A stretch of DNA of 64,000 bases from Streptomyces toxytricini (GTDB lineage Bacteria; Actinomycetota; Actinomycetes; Streptomycetales; Streptomycetaceae): assembly GCF_014649915.1 (NCBI RefSeq), contig NZ_BMTY01000014.1, positions 146,674 through 210,673 of the forward strand, in the 5' to 3' direction. The position numbers were made by a program, and so were the translations under genes. The notes below the pieces were generated by a model that saw only the letters and a program-made list of their open reading frames with translations, made no database searches and was not told the origin of the DNA. Below, piece by piece: positions 45,475 through 54,687 of the stretch. Each line of letters starts with the position of its first letter. Within the stretch, counting starts at the first letter, position 1.

Positions 45475-46809
45475 CTACGCTCCGATGTCGCGCCGGCGGA
45501 GATCCTCCGGGGTCTCGCGGCGGACGAGGAGCCGGGCAGTGCCCTCGTGGACCGCCACCACCGGCGGGCGGCCCACCATGTTGTATCCGGATGCCATGGA
45601 GAGGTGGTACGCGCCGGCCACCGGCATGGCGATCAGGTCTCCGGGCCGGGTGTCCCCGGGCAGTTCCACCCCGGCGGCGAGCAGGTCGCCCGCCTCGCAG
45701 TGCCGGCCGACGACCGTGGCCGTACGGGATGCCGCCGTCGGGGAGCGGCCGATCAGCCGGGGCGCGTAGCGGGCCCCGTACAGAGCCGGCCGGGGGTTGT
45801 CGCTCATACCGCCGTCGACGGCCACGAACAGGGTGTCACCGGTGAGCTTGACGGCGAGCACCCGGTACAGCGCGACTCCGGCCGGCCCCACCACTGCACG
45901 GCCCGGTTCGACGGCGAGTCGTGGTACGGGCATGCAGGCGGCGGCGCAGCTCTCGGCCAGCGTGTTCCGCAGCCTGCGGGCGAGCGCGGTGACGTCGAGG
46001 GCGGGTTCCCCCGGCCGGTAGGCGATGCCGTGGCCGCCGCCCAGGTTGAGTTCGGGGAGGATGCGGCCTTGGGAGTCACGGATGCGGGCCATGAGCCCCA
46101 CCATGCGGCGGAGTGCGGTGAGGTAGGGCTTCACTTCGGTGATCTGGGAGCCGATGTGGCAGTGCAGCCCCGTCAACTCCAGCTGAGGCTGGGCCAGTAC
46201 GCGGATTACGGCGTACAGGGCGGACCCGTCGGTGAGGGACAGTCCGAACTTCTGCCCGTCCGTACCCGTACGGATCTTGTCATGGCCGCCGGCCGAGACG
46301 CCCGGCACCACCCGCACCATCACCCTCTGCCGCCCCTGCGGCCCGACGGCGGCGGCGATGCGGGCGATCTCCGAGGGACTGTCGATGACGATCCGCCCGA
46401 CGCCGAGTCGCAGGGCGGTGCCCAGGTCGCGGGGCGACTTCGCGTTGCCGTGCAGCACGATCCGCTCAGGCGGGAACCCCGCCATGACGGCCGATTCCAG
46501 CTCTCCCGCCGAGCAGACGTCCAAGCCCAGCCCCTCCTCGTGGACCCAGCGGACCATTGCGCGGGACAGGAACGCCTTCGCCGCGTAGAGGACGTCGGCC
46601 CCGTGGAAGGTGTCCCGGTAATACCGGCAGCGCTCGCGCACCTCGCCCTCGTCCAGGAGGTAGACGGGCGTGTCGAACCGTTCCGCCACCTCCGCGAGGT
46701 CGACCCCGCCGACGGTCAGGCCGCCGCGCGCCACCCGGGATGCCGAGGCCGGCCAGACGGACAGGTCGTCGGTACCGGAGGCCGGTGTGGGTATGACCGC
46801 AGTGGTCAT
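45475..46809 (-). CDS. lysA: Diaminopimelate decarboxylase, extra copy
   Basis: The 444-residue enzyme is a fold type III PLP decarboxylase that converts meso-diaminopimelate to lysine. YAAKAFLS puts the PLP lysine at 78, HCHIGSQI and NLGGGHGI are the PLP-phosphate and substrate loops, and EPGRAVVGPAG and GDLLAAGVELP (Cys of the partner active site in RHCEAGDLL) follow. The ATG at 46809 overlaps the stop of the SAV_915-family gene. Being away from other lysine genes, it is likely a second copy, possibly serving a specialised amino acid. Confidence 0.85.
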   Translation of the reverse strand: MTTAVIPTPASGTDDLSVWPASASRVARGGLTVGGVDLAEVAERFDTPVYLLDEGEVRERCRYYRDTFHGADVLYAAKAFLSRAMVRWVHEEGLGLDVCSAGELESAVMAGFPPERIVLHGNAKSPRDLGTALRLGVGRIVIDSPSEIARIAAAVGPQGRQRVMVRVVPGVSAGGHDKIRTGTDGQKFGLSLTDGSALYAVIRVLAQPQLELTGLHCHIGSQITEVKPYLTALRRMVGLMARIRDSQGRILPELNLGGGHGIAYRPGEPALDVTALARRLRNTLAESCAAACMPVPRLAVEPGRAVVGPAGVALYRVLAVKLTGDTLFVAVDGGMSDNPRPALYGARYAPRLIGRSPTAASRTATVVGRHCEAGDLLAAGVELPGDTRPGDLIAMPVAGAYHLSMASGYNMVGRPPVVAVHEGTARLLVRRETPEDLRRRDIGA

Positions 46810-47201
46810 CGTGTGATCTCCCTGTCTCGGTCGCCGGGGGTGGCAGCGACGCGCCGGGACGCCGCGACCGGAGCGGGACCGGTCATGGGGGAGCCCGCCA
46901 TGGGCGGTCCGGCGACCGGGGGAGCGGTGAACGTCGGGTCCACGGTCAGCAGTGCCGCCCCGAGTGGCTCGCCCAGGGCCCGGAGCGCGGGCTCGGAGAG
47001 CCGGATCCACGGCTGTTCCGCGCCCAAAGTGGCGGCCAGGCGGGCCGGGTCGGTGAAGCCGACAGCGGTGCGGGCGCCCAGCGGGGTGCGGAAGATGCGC
47101 ACCACCACCTCCGCCGTTCCCGGCCGGACGGGGACATAGAGGAGCCCGGCCGGGACCCGTTCCTCGGGGTCGGGATCGTCGTCGTACTGGAAGAGACACA
47201 T
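46806..47201 (-). CDS. SAV_915-family protein
   Basis: The 131-residue protein reads MCLFQYDDDPDPEERVPAG, LLYVPVRPGTAEVVVRIF, RTPLGARTAVGFTDPARL and WIRLSEPALRALGEPLG, which I recognise as the SAV_915 family of Streptomyces. The C-terminal 40 residues are Pro/Ala-rich and variable. Its stop overlaps the lysA-like start, so the two are co-translated. The molecular function is not known; a resemblance to SseB N-terminal domains is possible. Confidence 0.75.
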   Translation of the reverse strand: MCLFQYDDDPDPEERVPAGLLYVPVRPGTAEVVVRIFRTPLGARTAVGFTDPARLAATLGAEQPWIRLSEPALRALGEPLGAALLTVDPTFTAPPVAGPPMAGSPMTGPAPVAASRRVAATPGDRDREITR

Positions 47202-47749
47202 GGGCCCTCCTCGCGGAGCCGTGAACGCAAGACGGTGCCCCGCTGCGGGGAGGCAGTCCGGGGCTGCACTCGCAAGCTATCCCCGGCCCAGTGCCCTCGT
47301 AGCCGCCCCCTGACGGGATCTTGACGCCGACCGGCGGGGTCCATACGAGTCGCTGACGGCCGGCCGCCGTCACTGCAGAGCGCGAATGGGGCAAGCGGCT
47401 TCGTCTCGCGCGCCCAGACCCCGTTCTCGCTACCGCTGGCGATTGCGGCGCCGACACCCTGTTCCGGTTCGCGGACACCTGACCGCGGCACCCGCGGACC
47501 ACGCACCGTTCTTCCCTCGGTCGGCCCGCACATCGGGCAGGACCGTCCCACCCGTGTCACGGTGGCAGGGCGACGAGAGGTCCACGCACGCAGGGCCCGG
47601 CCGGACGAAGAAGCCACCCCGGCCGGGCCCCTGCCACGCACCCCTCCCCGACCCGGTGGCGGCCTCACGTCCCCCGCCCCGCGCCCGCCCGGATGCCGAG
47701 CGGGCGACGATCCACGGGCCTGTCCCGACTTCCACGGCTGGAGATCACC
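47202..47749. other. Divergent intergenic region, no gene recognised
   Basis: A 548-base region separates the SAV_915/lysA operon from the CBM48 gene. It should hold both promoters. I see no operator or coding region that I can defend. Confidence 0.4.
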
Positions 47750-48025
47750 GTGCTCGAACGCAAGCAGCTCAAGGGCCGCACCCAGGCCACCTTCGTCCTG
47801 CCGGAAGACAGCCCTGCCGGACCGGTGAGCGTGGTCGGGGACTTCAACCACTGGAACCCCGCCGCCCACCCCCTTGAACCCCGCGGTGACGGCACCCGCG
47901 CGGCACAGGTCTCCCTGCCCGCGCACAGCAGTCACTCCTTTCGCTACCTCGCCGCTGGCGACTACTGGTTCGACGACGAGAGCGCCGACCACCACGACGG
48001 CACCAACGGCCGCATCCACACTTGA
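47750..48025 (+). CDS. Isoamylase early-set (CBM48) domain protein
   Basis: The 91-residue protein is a single glycogen-binding-like beta-sandwich: KGRTQATFVLPEDSPAGPVS, VVGDFNHWNPAAHPLEPR, SFRYLAAGDYWFDDE. The two Trp (in NHW and YWF) are the sugar-binding positions of CBM48/AMPK-beta domains. I chose the GTG at 47750 (VLERKQLKG), matching related proteins that open MLERKxLKGRTQ. It stands alone without a catalytic domain; such orphans are common in Streptomyces and may regulate glycogen or trehalose enzymes. Confidence 0.8.
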   Translation: MLERKQLKGRTQATFVLPEDSPAGPVSVVGDFNHWNPAAHPLEPRGDGTRAAQVSLPAHSSHSFRYLAAGDYWFDDESADHHDGTNGRIHT

Positions 48026-48040
48026 TCCCGCCCGCGCCTG

Positions 48041-48460
48041 GCGGATGCGGCCGGACTGCCCCTCCTCGTCGGCGTCTCGGCCGCCACCACCCACGACAGC
48101 CAGGCCGTGAAGCCCATGATGCTCGGTCACCGAACGAGACACGACCCCACCGCGGCCGCCACTCAAACCCCAGCCCCTGCACGCCGACAAGGCCTACGGC
48201 ATGCCTGAACTGCGCAAATCGCCCCGTGGCAAAGGGATCGGCGTCCGCATCGCCCGGAAAGGCATGGAGTCGTCCGAACGATTATGGCGTCGGCGGTGGG
48301 GGATCGAGCGGACCATGTCCTGGCTGACCGGCTACCGCCGGCTCAACCACCGCTACGAACGCCGACCCCGCAACCACCCAGCCTTCCTCGACCTCGCCGC
48401 CGCCATCTGCTGCTACCAACGGGCCCCTTCGCATCACGAGATGGGACACGGTCCAAGAGG
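48041..48460 (+). pseudogene. IS5-family transposase remnant
   Basis: One frame reads LADAAGLPLLVGVSAATTHD and SQAVKPMM; another reads GIGVRIARKGMESSERLWRR, WGIERTMSWLTGYRRLNHRY and LAAAICCY, the conserved C-terminal half of IS5 (IS1112-type) transposases including the catalytic Glu in the IERT segment. The frame change near 48150 and the lost N-terminal half make it non-functional. Confidence 0.75.
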
Positions 48461-48818
48461 TCCTGACAAAGGCCTCGGACGTGGCGGGTGATGAGGCAGG
48501 TGTCACCGAGCACCCCCACGCAACCCCTCGCTCGCTGGTGCGACGGCGTCCGGCGCAGGGACCTGGTCACCGGGCGAACGCCTGGCCCAAGGTCTGGGCC
48601 GACCGTCTGCTCCCGGTGCGCCGGCACGGCTGGCTCCAAAGGCACCGGCTGGCCGTGACGGCCGTCAGCAGCTCCGGGCACCGAGGGCGCCGTCAGACAC
48701 ATCGGAAATCAGCTCTCCGTCCGCGTCCGATGTGACCTGTGCAGCCAAGGCCACGTATAGCCAGTGCATGCAGGCGCCGAGCCGTGGCAGGATGTCCTCA
48801 TGTTGATCCGAAAGGGCG
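48461..48818. other. Intergenic after IS5 remnant
   Basis: 358 bases without a recognisable gene. It probably includes the far end of the IS element and decayed flanking DNA. Confidence 0.35.
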
Positions 48819-49229
48819 ATGCCGCGTAGGCGTCCCAAGGCCGTCCGCGCTCAGCAGTGGCGGCCACGATGGCAGTATCCGGTTTTCAGGGTCCCCGGTG
48901 TCTCCGCGCGGACCCGTGCCGCGATCCGCCGGGTCGAAGAGCAGAAGATGTGGCCCAACGCAGTGGCCAAGGCACTCTCGTGTTTCGAGTGGGCTTTCCG
49001 TGAGCCTGGGCGCTACCTGGACGCCTCCGCGTTTGAATCGCCCGGGGTGGGAGATGCCCGTGACGACCTGGAGTGGGCGATGCTTTTTCTCCCACCCGGG
49101 GCCAAAAGGGACTTGGGGCGTCTGATCACTCGTATCGATGAGGAGTTCGAGCACCGAACCCTGCCGGAACCCCACTACAACGAGTGGGCGGCGACGTGCT
49201 GGTGGTGGGCCAGAATGCGCGAACGCTGA
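48819..49229 (+). CDS. Hypothetical protein
   Basis: The 136-residue product has an Arg-rich N-terminus (MPRRRPKAVRAQQ) and a helical, acidic and Trp-rich remainder (DLEWAMLFLPPGAKRDLGRL, TRIDEEFEHRTLPEP, NEWAATCWWWARMRER). No domain is recognised and there is no signal or membrane segment. The amphipathic pattern and the lack of a better competing frame suggest a real gene. It lies between IS remnants in the accessory zone. Confidence 0.55.
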   Translation: MPRRRPKAVRAQQWRPRWQYPVFRVPGVSARTRAAIRRVEEQKMWPNAVAKALSCFEWAFREPGRYLDASAFESPGVGDARDDLEWAMLFLPPGAKRDLGRLITRIDEEFEHRTLPEPHYNEWAATCWWWARMRER

Positions 49230-49349
49230 CAGAGCCTCGAGGTCACCCGCACCTCCTTGCTGTGACGAGGTCACCACCGGGCAGCAGCGGATGGCGAGCA
49301 GGTCCTCCGCGGCCGGAGCGCAAGACCCTCCGTTGGGGGGACTCGTGGG

Positions 49350-49813
49350 TTACGAGGGGGGCGCCGCCCCGTGGTTGCCCACACGGGCGACGCCCCCTCG
49401 GCAGTGCGCCGCGCGTGCCGGCGCCAGGTGTTCGTCGCGCATCGTCTCCAGGGCGGCGCGGGTGATTCCGTGGTCGTCGGGGTCGAGGACCTCGACGAAG
49501 CGGATGATGCTGCGGTCGATGCCGGGCACCGCTGCGGTGGGGAGTCGCGCCCGTCCCGCAGCGCGGACAGCACCACGCACCCGACCTCGTCCCGCACGAA
49601 GGAGGCCGTACACGGGTCGGCAGCCTCTCCGTCCACGGCCGTGACGGGCCTGTCCTCGGCCAGCCGTAGCAGGACGAACGCCGGCTCCGGGTCCGCCTCC
49701 GCCCGCCCGGCGGCACCGGTGCCGCCACCCAACTGCAGCGCCGGGAGGTAGCCGAAGCCCCGCTCCTTGTGCTCGGGCGTCAGCGGCGTACGGGTCGGGA
49801 CCAGGTACGGCAT
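49350..49813 (-). pseudogene. Hypothetical gene with single-base frameshift
   Basis: The minus frame begins MPYLVPTRTPLTPEHKERGF at 49813 and runs to SFVRDEVGCVVLSALRDGRD; the continuation AAVPGIDRSIIRFVEVLDPD and GITRAALETMRDEHLAPARA is in the next frame. One missing base near 49545 joins them into a protein of about 150 residues. Both halves look protein-like, so this may be a recent mutation or a sequence error. The family has no function I know. Confidence 0.5.
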
Positions 49814-49862
49814 GAACCCCGCGTCGTTTTCGTATGGTCGGCGCGCTGCCCTGAGAACAGAG

Positions 49863-50522
49863 CTACTTGGCGAAGCGCCAGGTGACGTCGACCTTGCCCT
49901 TGTCGAGCGGGGCGAGTGCCTTGAACGCCCCCGGGGTGAGGTCGAGGCCGTGTCGGCCCGCGCCGGGAGCCTCGTCGAGGACCGTCGCCGTGATGGACTT
50001 CCCCTTGTAGGTGATGACGACCTTGCGTCCGCAGTTGCTCGACGGGTACCCGGGCCCGAACATGGTGGGATCGAGCGCGACGGCGAAGTCGCTCGCCTTG
50101 ATGACCTTGCCGCACGCACCCAGGCCGGGGGAGTAGAACGTCGCGGTGCCCTTGTAGGTCTCACCAGGCTTGTCCGGCTGCGGAGAGGCCGTCGCGGTCT
50201 TGCCCGGCTTCGGGGGAGGTGTGGTGCTCGTGTCCGGCTGCGGGCTGCCCGACGGAGCCGGCGTCTTGCTCGGCTTCGACGGCGGTGCCGTCGTACCGCC
50301 CGCTTGCGGAGCGAGCACAGAGCCGTTCGGCTGCGCCGCCACCGTGGCGTTCGGCTCCGCCGCGACCGTGGCCGCCGGCTTCGCTGCGACCGTCGCGGCC
50401 TGGGCCGAGACGGCGGCGTCGGCCGTCTCCGAAGCGGAGGCGGTGGCGACGGTGATCACGGCGCCGGAACCGGTGGCGAGCACGGCAACCGCGACGGCGG
50501 CCGTGGCGATTCTTGCCTTCAT
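49863..50522 (-). CDS. Secreted DPBB protein, Streptomyces papain inhibitor-like
   Basis: The 219-residue product has a Sec signal peptide (residues 1-32, ending near SASETADA), an Ala-rich and Pro/Ser/Thr-rich linker (about 35-120) and a C-terminal double-psi beta-barrel: GTATFYSPGLGACGKVIKAS, MFGPGYPSSNCGRKVVITYK, ITATVLDEAPGAGRHGLDLT and FKALAPLDKGKVDVTW. This matches Streptomyces papain inhibitor (SPI)/expansin-like proteins, which inhibit cysteine and serine proteases and serve as transglutaminase substrates. The DEAPG site replaces the usual DECPG, so one disulfide of the family is missing. The ATG at 50522 follows a GAGAGAGA-rich site. Confidence 0.8.
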   Translation of the reverse strand: MKARIATAAVAVAVLATGSGAVITVATASASETADAAVSAQAATVAAKPAATVAAEPNATVAAQPNGSVLAPQAGGTTAPPSKPSKTPAPSGSPQPDTSTTPPPKPGKTATASPQPDKPGETYKGTATFYSPGLGACGKVIKASDFAVALDPTMFGPGYPSSNCGRKVVITYKGKSITATVLDEAPGAGRHGLDLTPGAFKALAPLDKGKVDVTWRFAK

Positions 50523-51069
50523 CGTTCTCTCTCTCTGAAATGTCGCGTTCCAAGGCTGGTTACGCGGGAGGTCACTGACGGTGCGCCACATGCACGGTCG
50601 CGTGCGTACAACGTTTGCCCCCGGTCGGTGAAACCGCCGGGTGTGCACAGCTGACCCGCAAGCACGAACGTCACAAAGGGGCCGCTCACGTCCGGTGGGC
50701 CGGACCGTTCGCACACCGGTCCAGGGGTCGCCTGCGGGCCCGACGACGGGCGCTACGTACGGCAGGTCGGCTCTGCTGTCAGCCCGGCGCCCTCACTGCG
50801 GCAAGACACGCCACCCAGGACGGTCGAAGGCACCCGCTGCGATCCGATGGGCCGCGAACGTGCAACCTGGCAGGCCTGCCCGGCCCACCGGGAGGACCGC
50901 GGTGCCCAGTGGCGCTTTGCCCGGTGGTACTTGCGCATGTGGTGGCGTGCCGGGACGTCCGTCGTCCTGGGAGAGGGCGACAGGTGGGCAAGCTGCGGTA
51001 GGACACTCCGCCCTGGTACCGGTGGCCCGCCGTGGCCGGGGCGTCCGAGTCGAGGGGGCGTGCCCGTGT

Positions 51070-51340
51070 CGGACCGTGCCTTCCGGCTGTAGCCGACGTT
51101 TCTGGACGTGCCCCATGGGGTCGTCACCTCCGGCACCCCTTGCCGGTACGGGCTGTTCCAGCGACACTCCGCCGTGTGGACGTGCCCGTCGGTGTCCGAG
51201 CAGAGGCACAGCCGGGTCGCCTCGTTCTCAACGGAGTCCGAACGGCCGACGGCTGGCTCGGCTGCCTGAACCGAAGGCGCCGGCGCGATGGTCACGCATA
51301 TCGCGGTCAGGGCCGCCGCGATACCGCTTCGGATTCTCAT
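51070..51340 (-). pseudogene. Secreted ricin-type lectin remnant
   Basis: After a clear signal peptide (MRIRSGIAAALTAICVTIAP then APSVQA) the frame reads ENEATRLCLCSDTDGHVHTA and ECRWNSPYRQ, a worn version of the beta-trefoil repeat NxATGxCLDSNTxGxVYTxxCN..YQ. Only one repeat is recognisable and the key Asp after CL is Cys. The frame stays open to 50753 but has no further motif. Confidence 0.45.
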
Positions 51341-51702
51341 CAGGGGTCTCTCTCTCGCCCGGCGCTGCCGGAACCGTGCTGTGCGTGTGCCTCCAGCCAA
51401 TCGTCGGCAGAGCGGGCACACCATGCAGTTCCACCCGCAGAACTCGGACCGCACTACTCTTGCGGGTTCCACCGAGCCGTCCTCCGGCCTCGTGGGCACC
51501 GATCGCCAGGATGGAGACGGCCGCTGACCCGCGGACAGTCCTCCAGGGCAATACGGCGGTCCGCCCCCAGGGGCGGGCCGGATTCGGGGTCAGGGCTGGC
51601 CCCTAAGCGGCGAGGCTGGCCCAGTCTCAAAACCCCTGCTCAGGAGGCTTGCCCACAGCCGAGAAGGTGGGGTACCGATCGCCGATCGCTCGGTGCGCGG
51701 GA
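51341..51702. other. Intergenic, no gene recognised
   Basis: 362 bases between two remnants. Frames are open but without motifs. It should contain the former promoter of the lectin-like gene. Confidence 0.35.
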
Positions 51703-52060
51703 TCAGACGTCGCTGCGGCCGGGCACGGCTGCGTACTCCAGCCACTCGTCCACCAGGTCGCGGATTTCGTCCAGGGCGGGATCGCGGCGCCCACCGGGCG
51801 CGTATGCCGGGGACCTGTACGCGTGCAGCGCCACGTGCGCGCAGTACCAGGCCCGTTTGTCGCCAGCCCGTTCGGCGTCCGTGCCCGTCAGTAGGTAGTG
51901 GAGCAGTGTCGCCAAGACCCGGCGGCGTGCGAACGCGTAGACCACCGGCCCGACAAACCAGCGGCAGCAGCTCGGGGCGGGGTCGTGGACGGCCGCGGCC
52001 ATCAGCGGAGCGAAGAACTCTTCGGGCAGGCTCCCGCGTTCGAGCAGTGGCTTGCGCGCT
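51703..52060 (-). pseudogene. 5-prime truncated gene of an unnamed family
   Basis: The frame reads SLPEEFFAPLMAAAVHDPAP, VYAFARRRVLATLLHYLLTG, TDAERAG, RAWYCAHVALHAYRSPAYAP and RDPALDEIRDLVDEWLEYAA to a stop. No in-frame start is found before the IS110 remnant that begins near 52075, so the insertion removed the 5-prime end. A second, more decayed member lies at 13340-13597. Confidence 0.5.
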
Positions 52061-52074
52061 GCATGCGCCGGGTG

Positions 52075-52684
52075 GCACGCGCGCGGGCTGGCCGGCGCTG
52101 GAACATCGAGGCCGATGCCGAGCGTCTGCAGCAGCTTTTCCGCCGGGAGGCGCCCCACCAGGTCCCGCTGGTCGAAGAAGCGATGGGTAAGCAGGCCGCG
52201 GCCCTGCTGCTGCAGTTGGACGCCGCCTGCGAAGCAGTCGCCGACCTTGGCCAGGCTACTGAGGTAGCCTTTCGATCCCATCCCGGGCGCCCCGATCATG
52301 CTGAGCTTTCCCGGCATCGGTGCCCAAACCGGCGCACGGATCCTGGCGGAGACCGGGGAAGACCGCACGCGGTTCGCCACCGCCGGAGGGCTGAAGGCGT
52401 ACGCGGGCGCGGCCTCCATCACCCGGGCGTCGGGCAAGCGCCGCTACGTCGGACGCCGGTTCGTCAAAAACAACCGGCTCAACCACGTCGGCCATCTCTG
52501 GGCCTTCGCCTCCCTCAGCGGTTCGTCCGGCGCGGACGCTCGCTACCGGCGCCGACGGACCACTGGGGGCTGGCGCATGCAGGCTCTGCGGCGCTTGTTC
52601 AACCGCATGCTCGGCCAGCTCCGCCACTGTCTGCTCGATCGCTGTGACTTCGATGAGCCGACGGCCTTCCCAGTGGCCGGCTGA
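52075..52684 (+). pseudogene. IS110-family transposase remnant
   Basis: The frames read VEEAMGKQAAALLLQLDAAC, then, after a shift near 52285, MLSFPGIGAQTGARILAETG, DRTRFATAGGLKAYAGAASI and KKNNRL-like VKNNRLNHVGHLWAFASLSG. This is the Transposase_20 domain with its conserved GG...YAG. The N-terminal DEDD catalytic domain is missing, so the element is dead. Confidence 0.8.
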
Positions 52685-52696
52685 TCCCGCTGGGGC

Positions 52697-52924
52697 TCAC
52701 TCCGGGACGATCAGACCAGCTTCCCTGAGCCGGGGAAGACAGACCGCCAGGCAGTCTTCCATCGACTTCGCGTCGGTGCGGACAAGCAAACCCTGCCGAA
52801 ACGGCGCCCCGCTGGCCACGAACGTCCAGGGCTTGGTGCCGTCGCGCATGCGCTCGGCATCTGCTTTGAAGGTGACCGTGACACCCTGCTCGGCCAGCGT
52901 TTCCATGATCCGTGCGATGTCCAT
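52697..52924 (-). CDS. Small hypothetical protein
   Basis: The 75-residue product reads MDIARIMETLAEQGVTVTFK, ADAERMRDGTKPWTFVASGA and ends LPRLREAGLIVPE. It looks like a compact alpha/beta protein without Cys-rich or membrane features. The ATG at 52924 follows a GGGGGG stretch acting as ribosome-binding site. Its 3-prime end lies 12 bases from the IS110 remnant. No family is recognised. Confidence 0.55.
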   Translation of the reverse strand: MDIARIMETLAEQGVTVTFKADAERMRDGTKPWTFVASGAPFRQGLLVRTDAKSMEDCLAVCLPRLREAGLIVPE

Positions 52925-53037
52925 TGCCCCCCGATTCCGATCAACGAGGAGCCACGCTACATGAGGCCACGACTGCCTCCCCTTGACAGGCCAACTGCAT
53001 GAGGTGTCTTTGTCTGTGCCGTATTGGTACGCCCCTG

Positions 53038-53124
53038 ATTCCCGCCGAGGACCTCGCCGACGACATCACCACCGCCCAGAAGGCGGAGATCACCCAGATG
53101 AAGAAGATGCTCGGCGCGAACTGA
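53038..53124 (+). pseudogene. DUF305 protein C-terminal fragment
   Basis: The frame reads IPAEDLADDITTAQKAEITQ and MKKMLGAN then stops. Helical QxxEIxxMxxML at the C-terminus is typical of DUF305 (ferritin-like) secreted proteins, often linked to copper or other metals. The rest of the gene is missing. Confidence 0.45.
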
Positions 53125-53399
53125 CCCGGGCACGGGCGGGCGGCCCGTGCTGCCGGGCGCGACCGCGCCGAGGGGCGTCATCTTGCGTTCGCAACGAGTG
53201 CGCCCGCCTCCCACGCGGACACTCCCGAGCGCCTTGCAGGCCACGGTGCACGCCTGGAGGATCGCGCGGGTGATGCTGGCGTCGTAGCCGCTGTGGCGGG
53301 AGAGGACCGCGGCGGTGGCGGTGCAGATGTCGGCGCGGTCCATGTCGGTGCGGGTGCATTGCCTTGATGCCGAGGACGGATTTCGCGTCCCTGGCCCAC

Positions 53400-53650
53400 T
53401 GCGCGACCGGCTCGTCGAGGCGATCCCCCCAACGATGACGTCCCAGTCGCTGTGATGTTCGGTCCCCGGACGGGCGATCCGGGGCGTGATGCCCCGCCCG
53501 CGGAGCCACCGCCGCAGGTGAGGGTAGTCGTAGCCTTCGTCTCCGTGGGGGCTTGTCGGGCCGCCTGCGGGACCGCGGCGGCTGCGGATCGGCGGTATCG
53601 GCGCGACGGGACGGCGACCGCGACCGGCAGACCAGACCGGTCGGTGACGG
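53400..53650 (-). pseudogene. IS5-family transposase remnant
   Basis: On the minus strand the pieces read DRSGLPVAVAV, HGDEGYDYPHLRRWLRGRGI, TPRIARPG and SQRLGRHRW in different frames, the central and C-terminal parts of an IS5 transposase. At least two frameshifts are present. The rest of 53125-53848 has no gene I recognise. Confidence 0.6.
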
Positions 53651-53848
53651 GGTGGATCTGCTGACCGCCTCAGCCTCACACCGCGGCTTGGGGGCGGGCA
53701 TCCGTAAGGCCCCAGGCGGTGACTCCCAGCCCGGAGGACCGCCGCATGCGGCTCAGGACCGCCCCCCCACACCGGGTAGTGCCACCGGTCCGCGGGTGTG
53801 GGCGGAAGGCCTCTGGGTCAGCGGCCTGGAAGCGGGTACCCGCTGGGC

Positions 53849-54382
53849 ATGATGAAACGTGCGCTGTGGCAGGGACTGATCGCCGGCACCGCAGGCGGCA
53901 TCGTGATGACGTTCGGCGAGAAGATCGAACAGGCCCTCACTCGACGGCCCGACTCGCACGTGCCGGCGCGGGTCCTCCAACGCTTGACCGGCATGGCCGA
54001 ACAGCCGGGCCGGCAGCCGCTGCCGGTGAACTGGGGCATGCACTTCGGCCAGGCAGCCCTTATCGGGGTGCTGCGGTCGGTGATGGCCCACGCCGGACTT
54101 CGCGGCCCGCTGGCCTCGGCGCAGTTCGCCGTCGTGCGCCTCACCAACGATCAGATCCTGGAGAACGCCACCGGAGTGGGTGCCCCGCCGTCCACCTGGC
54201 CCCGCCAGGAGCTCGTCATCGACGTTCTCCACAAGACGGTTTACGCCTTCACCGCGGGCGCCGTCGCCGATGCGCTCGCCGCAGGCGGCGGCCCCGGACC
54301 CGGACGTCGCCACGCCGCCCTCCGCCGTGGACGTCAGGCCGACGTAGGCCCCCTGCCCCGCGGCCGGGCATACGGCCGGTAG
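53849..54382 (+). CDS. Conserved actinobacterial membrane protein
   Basis: The 177-residue protein has a hydrophobic first segment (WQGLIAGTAGGIVMTFGEKI, residues 4-23), a second (MHFGQAALIGVLRSVMAHAG, about 65-85) and a third (KTVYAFTAGAVADALAAGG, about 128-146). Conserved blocks are LTRRPDSHVPARVLQRL and RLTNDQILENATGVGAPPST. I have seen this layout in Streptomyces membrane proteins related to the YagU/DUF1440 group, though no function is known. ATG at 53849 and 53852 are both possible starts. Confidence 0.65.
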   Translation: MMKRALWQGLIAGTAGGIVMTFGEKIEQALTRRPDSHVPARVLQRLTGMAEQPGRQPLPVNWGMHFGQAALIGVLRSVMAHAGLRGPLASAQFAVVRLTNDQILENATGVGAPPSTWPRQELVIDVLHKTVYAFTAGAVADALAAGGGPGPGRRHAALRRGRQADVGPLPRGRAYGR

Positions 54383-54687
54383 TTCCCCCCACTGGCTGCT
54401 CAACGCACGACGACGCGCCCGACGGGCCCTCTCGCAGGGGGCCGCTTCGGGTCGAGCCTCCGAGCCGGCGAAGACACGACCCGTCGGTCGGCTCCGCGCA
54501 CAGCCTTGGAAGTCAGCACGTCCGCGAGTCCCCGGCAGTCTCTGGTCTTCACGCCTTCGGGGAAACGCCGCCAGCAGGGGCTGTGCGTGCAGGTAAGGCG
54601 CCGAGGCGCTTCGCCGCCTCAGGACTCTGCCCCGGCGGTCGTTTGCAGCCCCTTCCCCGGGGCAGCCGCAGGGCGAGACCACTTGCC
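54383..54687. other. Intergenic region
   Basis: 305 bases without a gene. A hairpin GAGGCG-CTTCGC-CGCCTC lies near 54607. The region should contain the promoter for the two coupled genes at 54688 and 55170. Confidence 0.4.

Noticed and set aside
50753..51069. C-terminal continuation of the lectin-like frame
   Set aside because: It is open but shows no beta-trefoil repeat or other motif, so only the first part is annotated.
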